From CAXXOK01 sp963664595 (GTDB lineage: Bacteria; Bacillota; Clostridia; Christensenellales; Aristaeellaceae), in NCBI GenBank assembly GCA_963664595.2, contig CAXXOK010000010.1:868001-932000 (forward strand): DNA of 64,000 bases. The letters run 5' to 3'. This document shows, in pieces, positions 60,525 through 64,000 of this stretch (the first letter of the stretch is position 1; each line of letters begins with the position of its first letter). The notes below the pieces were generated by a model. That model was not told the DNA's origin and searched no databases. It saw nothing but the letters and a program-made list of their open reading frames with translations. The position numbers and the translations under genes were made by a program.

Positions 60525-62606
60525 TCAATCCTCTTCTTCCTCGTCCTTTTGCGCGCCTTCAATGATCTTCTGTGCCACGTTGGCGGGCACTTCCTCATAG
60601 CGTTCAAACTTCATTGTAAACATTCCACGCGCCTGCGTCATCGAACGCAGATCCGTGGCATACTTGAACATTTCAGCCAGCGGGGCTTCGGCTTCCAGCT
60701 TTTGCATGCCGTCCACCTGGTTCATCCCCATGATGCGGCCGCGGCGCTTGTTCATATCGCCCATGATATCGCCCATGTACTCATCGGGTACAAACACATC
60801 CACATGCATGATCGGCTCCAGCAGCACGGGACCCGCTTCCATACAGCCTTTTTTGTAAGAGATACGGGCAGCTGTTTTGAAAGCCATTTCCGAAGAGTCT
60901 ACCGCGTGATAGGAACCATCGTACAGCTTGGCATGGAGGCCGACCATCGGATAACCTGCCAGCACACCCTTAACGATGTTCTCGCGCAGGCCCTTTTCCA
61001 CAGACGGAATAAAGTTGCGCGGCACCACGCCGCCTACCACGGCATCCTCAAACTCAAACTGGATATTGGTATCGCCGATGGGTGAGAACTCAATCCACAC
61101 ATCGCCGAACTGGCCATGGCCGCCGGACTGTTTCTTGTGGCGGCCCTGCGCCTTAACGGCCTTTTTGATCGTTTCACGGTACGGGATACGCGGATCCTGC
61201 ATTTCGGCGCTTGCGCCGAACTTGGAGGAAAGCTTGTTTCTCACGACATCCAGATGCAGGTCGCCCTGGGCGGATACCAGCGTTTCACCGGTTTCCGTGT
61301 TCTTTTCCACGGAGATGGAGGGATCCTCCTCCTGAAGCCTTGCCAGGCCGCTGAACACCTTATCTTCTTCACCCTGCTTGGTTGCAAAGATGGCTTTGCT
61401 GATGCAGGGCTGCGGGAACTCGATTTTGGGATACACAATCTGGTTTGCCTGATCGCACAGCGTATCGCCGGTATTGGTAACCTGCAGCTTTGCCATGGCC
61501 CCAAAATCGCCCGCGTTGAGCTGGTCTACGGCGATCAGCTTTTTGCCGCGCAGAATGTTAACGCCCGCAACTTTTTCCGTTTTTCCCGCATCCGGGTTAT
61601 ACACGGAGGTGCTGGAGGTCATGCTGCCGCTCATAACTTTGAACAAAGACAGCTTGCCTACAAACGGGTCGGCAATCGTTTTGTAAATAAAAGCGGAAAA
61701 CGGCTCGCTGCTGTCGCAGGCGCGGCTTGCTTCCTTTTCCGTCTTGGGATCCGTGCCTTTATACGTCCGGCCTGCGGGCGAAGGCAGAAAATCGGAAATA
61801 ACATCCAGCAGCATGGTTACGCCAACTGTGGTAACCGCGGAGCACGGCATCACCGGCGTAATCTCGCCCGCGGCCATCCCGGCGGAAAATCCGCTGAGCA
61901 GCTCTTCGGGCGTAAGCGCTTCGCCCTCCAGATATTTCATCATCAGTTCATCGTCGGCAGCCGCGGCGGCCTCGGTGATTTCATCCAACGCAGAGGCAAT
62001 ACGGTCGGCCATGCCGTCGGGAATCGGGATTTCCTTAGGTACTTTCGATGTGCAGTCGTACGCTTTGTTTTCCAGAACGTTGACGACGCCTTTGAAGGTT
62101 TCTCCCCTGCCGATGGGCAGCAAGATCGGCACAACGCTGCTGCCGAACATCTCCCGGAGCTGGTTGAATACCTTGTCAAAATCCGCGTGCTCGCGGTCCA
62201 TCTGGTTGACGATCAGAAGCTTGCCAACCTGATATTTGGTGGCGTACTGCCAGGCCTTTTCCGTGCCGACGGCCACGCCGCTGGAGGCATTGACCAAAAT
62301 ACCCGCCGTTTCCACAACGCGCAGGGGGCCGCCCATCTCTCCGATAAAATCGAAATAGCCGGGAACATCAATGATGTTCAGTTTCTTCTTCTTCCACTCG
62401 ATCGGCGCGACGGCCGCGCTGATGGAGATGTGGCGTTTGGTTTCCTCGGGATCAAAGTCCGTAACCGTTGCTCCGTCCTCTACCCTTCCCTGGCGATCCG
62501 TTATGCCCGCAGCGAAGAGCAATCCTTCCACTAGCGTTGTCTTGCCTTCGCTGCCATGCCCCAGGATGGCGATGTTCCTGATGTCCTTGGTTTCAAAACC
62601 AGCCAT
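60525..62606 (-). CDS. Elongation factor G-like GTPase (EF-G paralogue)
   Basis: 693 residues with the five-domain EF-G layout. The G domain has P-loop ILGHGSEGKTTLVE, but G3 is DVPGYFDF instead of DTPGHVDF and G4 is NQMD instead of NKMD, so the catalytic-site His is replaced by Tyr. Domain II is at about 300-385, and domain IV around 470-600 carries HKKQSGGHGQFGDVWIEFSP. The C-terminus is a very acidic tail (KDEEEED). These features place it with the FusA2-like paralogues rather than canonical EF-G, which is encoded elsewhere. It starts at 62606 (AAGGGGGA at five bases). Probable ribosome-associated role, not the main translocase. Confidence 0.9.
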   Translation of the reverse strand: MAGFETKDIRNIAILGHGSEGKTTLVEGLLFAAGITDRQGRVEDGATVTDFDPEETKRHISISAAVAPIEWKKKKLNIIDVPGYFDFIGEMGGPLRVVETAGILVNASSGVAVGTEKAWQYATKYQVGKLLIVNQMDREHADFDKVFNQLREMFGSSVVPILLPIGRGETFKGVVNVLENKAYDCTSKVPKEIPIPDGMADRIASALDEITEAAAAADDELMMKYLEGEALTPEELLSGFSAGMAAGEITPVMPCSAVTTVGVTMLLDVISDFLPSPAGRTYKGTDPKTEKEASRACDSSEPFSAFIYKTIADPFVGKLSLFKVMSGSMTSSTSVYNPDAGKTEKVAGVNILRGKKLIAVDQLNAGDFGAMAKLQVTNTGDTLCDQANQIVYPKIEFPQPCISKAIFATKQGEEDKVFSGLARLQEEDPSISVEKNTETGETLVSAQGDLHLDVVRNKLSSKFGASAEMQDPRIPYRETIKKAVKAQGRHKKQSGGHGQFGDVWIEFSPIGDTNIQFEFEDAVVGGVVPRNFIPSVEKGLRENIVKGVLAGYPMVGLHAKLYDGSYHAVDSSEMAFKTAARISYKKGCMEAGPVLLEPIMHVDVFVPDEYMGDIMGDMNKRRGRIMGMNQVDGMQKLEAEAPLAEMFKYATDLRSMTQARGMFTMKFERYEEVPANVAQKIIEGAQKDEEEED

Positions 62607-62982
62607 GATGATCCCCCTTAATATGATGAACATTTGCACCACGCGTACAATTTATTGTAATCCGTTTTAATTGTGTTATGGTGCCTTCAATTTGATATCA
62701 GCCTTCAAAGTATAGCAGAAATATGGGAAAAAATAAAGCATAATATACATGGATTTCGTTAGATTGCGTAACAAACGTCCGCCGCAATTGCCGAAAACGC
62801 GGCGAAACCCATCCGCCTGTACATCGGCTGCCGGGCAGAAAGCGCAATATCTGTTTTAATTTGCAGAGAAGCATTCAAAGACACAGCAAAGAAAGGATTC
62901 GTCCCGAATCTTTCATTGTGCACAACTTTTTCTATCAATTTTTTACTGCAGGTTGTCCGGTGCAACGTGCCTCATGGAGAAA
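62607..62982. other. 376-base gap upstream of the EF-G-like gene
   Basis: A minus-strand TATACT (complement of 62709-62714) with a weak TTTATT 17 bases upstream may serve the EF-G-like gene. A minus-strand open frame at 62759-62965 has no ribosome site and no recognised domain. Nothing else was seen. Confidence 0.35.
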
Positions 62983-63622
62983 TCAATCCCGAATCAGCGC
63001 AAGGTCATAAATCCCGTTTGCCATTCCGGTTGCCAGCCGCTGCTGATACGGCTTGGCCGACAGCAGCACATCCTCCGCCGGGTTGCTCCTATATCCCATA
63101 TCAATCAGGAAGTTGGGCATCATCGCACAGTTGTTGTCGATATACTGGCTGGTGGTGGCAGCGCCGCCTTTTTGCTGCCTGGGTAAGCGGTAAACAAATC
63201 CCTCTGCACGCTGGCACGTTAGATTTCCGCCGGGTAAAGCTCACAGAAGCCTTGACGTAGTGCTGCTCCTACTTCGGGTTGCGCAAACCCAATCCAACAA
63301 AAATCTAACATGCTATCACACAAGCGCTTTATTCATCACTTACCCAGTGCTTTTCTGTATGGCTTGAGCAGCATATTCTCCATCGCCTGCCACCCGTCAC
63401 GCTCGGCAATCGCTTTGGCATAGGCGGATCCGTACAGGCAGAAAATACCGATCCCCTGAACGGATTCCTGATCCCGGTTATTACAGCGCAGCCGCAGGAA
63501 CACGTCTGCATTTACGTCGGCGGCGATAGCAGCCCGACCATTGGTATTATTTCCTCCGCCCTGACGCAGACTGTCCATACGATAATGATCAGCAGCAGCG
63601 GCGAAATCCATCGTCTGTGCAT
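62983..63622 (-). pseudogene. Broken N-acetylmuramoyl-L-alanine amidase (Amidase_3)
   Basis: Three pieces of one gene. (1) A start with AGGAGGA and a signal peptide (MHRRWISPLLLIIIVWTVCV) at 63622. (2) After an internal deletion with a frame change, NNTNGRAAIAADVNADVFLRLRCNN and GIGIFCLYGS, the middle of the Amidase_3 fold, running to RKA at about 63350. (3) After repeat element E, TTSQYIDNNCAMMPNFLIDMGYRSNPAED and YQQRLATGMANGIYDLAL, the C-terminal catalytic-Glu region equivalent, to the stop at 62983. The IDPGHGG zinc segment is missing. The protein cannot be made whole: element E brings an in-frame TGA. It was originally a peptidoglycan hydrolase. Confidence 0.8.
63179..63347 (-). repeat. 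Palindromic repeat element, copy E, inside the amidase gene
   Basis: 169 bp with perfect termini CTGGGTAAG and CTTACCCAG, opposite orientation to copies A-D. Read on the minus strand it runs CTGGGTAAGTGATGAATAAA through GCGCAACCCGAAGTAGGAGC to GTTTACCGCTTACCCAG. It separates amidase codons that belong together. GCA stands on both sides of the element (minus strand) and may be a 3-bp target duplication. Confidence 0.9.
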
Positions 63623-63664
63623 CGGGCGCGACTCCTCCTGTTCGCTTCCCGGGAATGCGGAGGG

Positions 63665-64000
63665 TTACAGCTTGAAATAGTCCATCACCGATGTCTCCGC
63701 AAATCCGCAAGACTTGTACAGGGAAAGCGCCGTCGCATTGCCGGCGGCAACCTGCAGCAGGATATCCGCCGCTCCCGCTTCCTTCAGTTTTTCGATGCCC
63801 ATAAGTAAAATGGCACGGCCATAGCCTTTACCACGGTACACAGGCAGTACGCCCAGGCCGTAAATCCCTCCAAGGCCGTTGATCAGCTGCAGGTTCACCT
63901 TCCCGACGGTTTGCCCGTCTTTCTCCGCCAGATAGATGGTCATGCCGCGCTTTTCCTCCTCTTCTGGTAAAAGACCGTCCGAAGCCTGCATTTCCTCCGT
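63665..64000 (-). CDS. GNAT-family N-acetyltransferase (partial)
   Basis: C-terminal ~111 residues visible; the N-terminus lies beyond the right edge. The acetyl-CoA-binding motif is present (GIYGLGVLPVYRGKGYGRAILLMGIEKLKEAGA, with the R/Q-x-x-G-x-G/A turn as RGKGYG), followed by ILLQVAAGNATALSLYKSCGF, the usual final strand. It probably acetylates an amine of a small molecule or protein. It ends 43 bases before the start of the broken amidase gene on the same strand. An ATG at 63991 is probably internal. Confidence 0.88.
   Translation of the reverse strand, partial: TEEMQASDGLLPEEEEKRGMTIYLAEKDGQTVGKVNLQLINGLGGIYGLGVLPVYRGKGYGRAILLMGIEKLKEAGAADILLQVAAGNATALSLYKSCGFAETSVMDYFKL

Noticed and set aside
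61116..62534. 472-codon plus-strand open frame over the EF-G-like gene
   Set aside because: Shadow of the real minus-strand gene; long only because of codon-usage bias.
62759..62965. 68-codon minus-strand open frame between the EF-G-like gene and the broken amidase
   Set aside because: No ribosome site and no recognisable domain; overlaps A/T-rich intergenic sequence.

Overview
The window looks like a chromosomal stretch from an anaerobic member of the Bacillota, class Clostridia. Evidence: strong AGGAGG-type ribosome sites, frequent TTG and GTG starts, YesM/YesN-type two-component pairs, an LPxTG-like sorting signal, a tungsten-type aldehyde:ferredoxin oxidoreductase, HD-GYP and DnaJ/DUF5685 neighbourhoods, and small intergenic gaps. 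Genus cannot be fixed from sequence reading alone.

Layout. 1-5.8 kb: a MacAB-like efflux operon (three consecutive HlyD/RND-type adaptors plus an ABC ATPase cut by the left edge) transcribed divergently from an OmpR-family regulator and its histidine kinase. 6-10.7 kb: Na/Pi cotransporter, L-asparaginase, and the rplM-rpsI-thiamine pyrophosphokinase operon. 11-16.7 kb: a sortase-anchored surface protein, tRNA-Leu(GAG) with a consensus promoter, a TetR/methyltransferase pair with a clear operator, a gene-poor remnant region, ohr and a rubrerythrin-like protein. 16.8-26 kb: a galactose-type ABC importer (mglBAC, with a strikingly enlarged permease) followed by a membrane-anchored sugar-binding protein, histidine kinase and AraC-type response regulator that probably control it. 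26-28.8 kb: a membrane 4Fe-4S protein and an aldehyde:ferredoxin oxidoreductase. 29-37.3 kb: one eight-gene operon that encodes the entire shikimate pathway to chorismate plus the tyrosine and phenylalanine branches, including a fused AroE-AroK. 37.9-43.6 kb: a zinc-ribbon/DnaJ/DUF5685 trio, a thioesterase, and an HD-GYP cluster with a previously easy-to-miss 25-residue hydrophobic peptide. 43.8-46.7 kb: M20 peptidase with two membrane proteins. 47-55.7 kb: an alpha-glucoside uptake and degradation locus (GH13, ABC importer, AraC regulator, GH65 phosphorylase). 55.7-59 kb: a tripartite tricarboxylate transporter (tctCBA). 59-64 kb: 1-phosphofructokinase, a divergent EF-G paralogue, a broken amidase gene and the end of a GNAT acetyltransferase.

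The most unusual signal is a family of about 165-bp, end-to-end palindromic elements (five full copies plus one solo end). The copies share CTRGGTAAGCG-like termini, lack any ORF, sit mainly between genes, occur once as an abutting tandem pair, and in one case lie inside an N-acetylmuramoyl-L-alanine amidase gene, which shows that they insert. A second recurring theme is a strong hairpin placed directly after the solute-binding-protein gene in all three binding-protein-dependent transporter operons.
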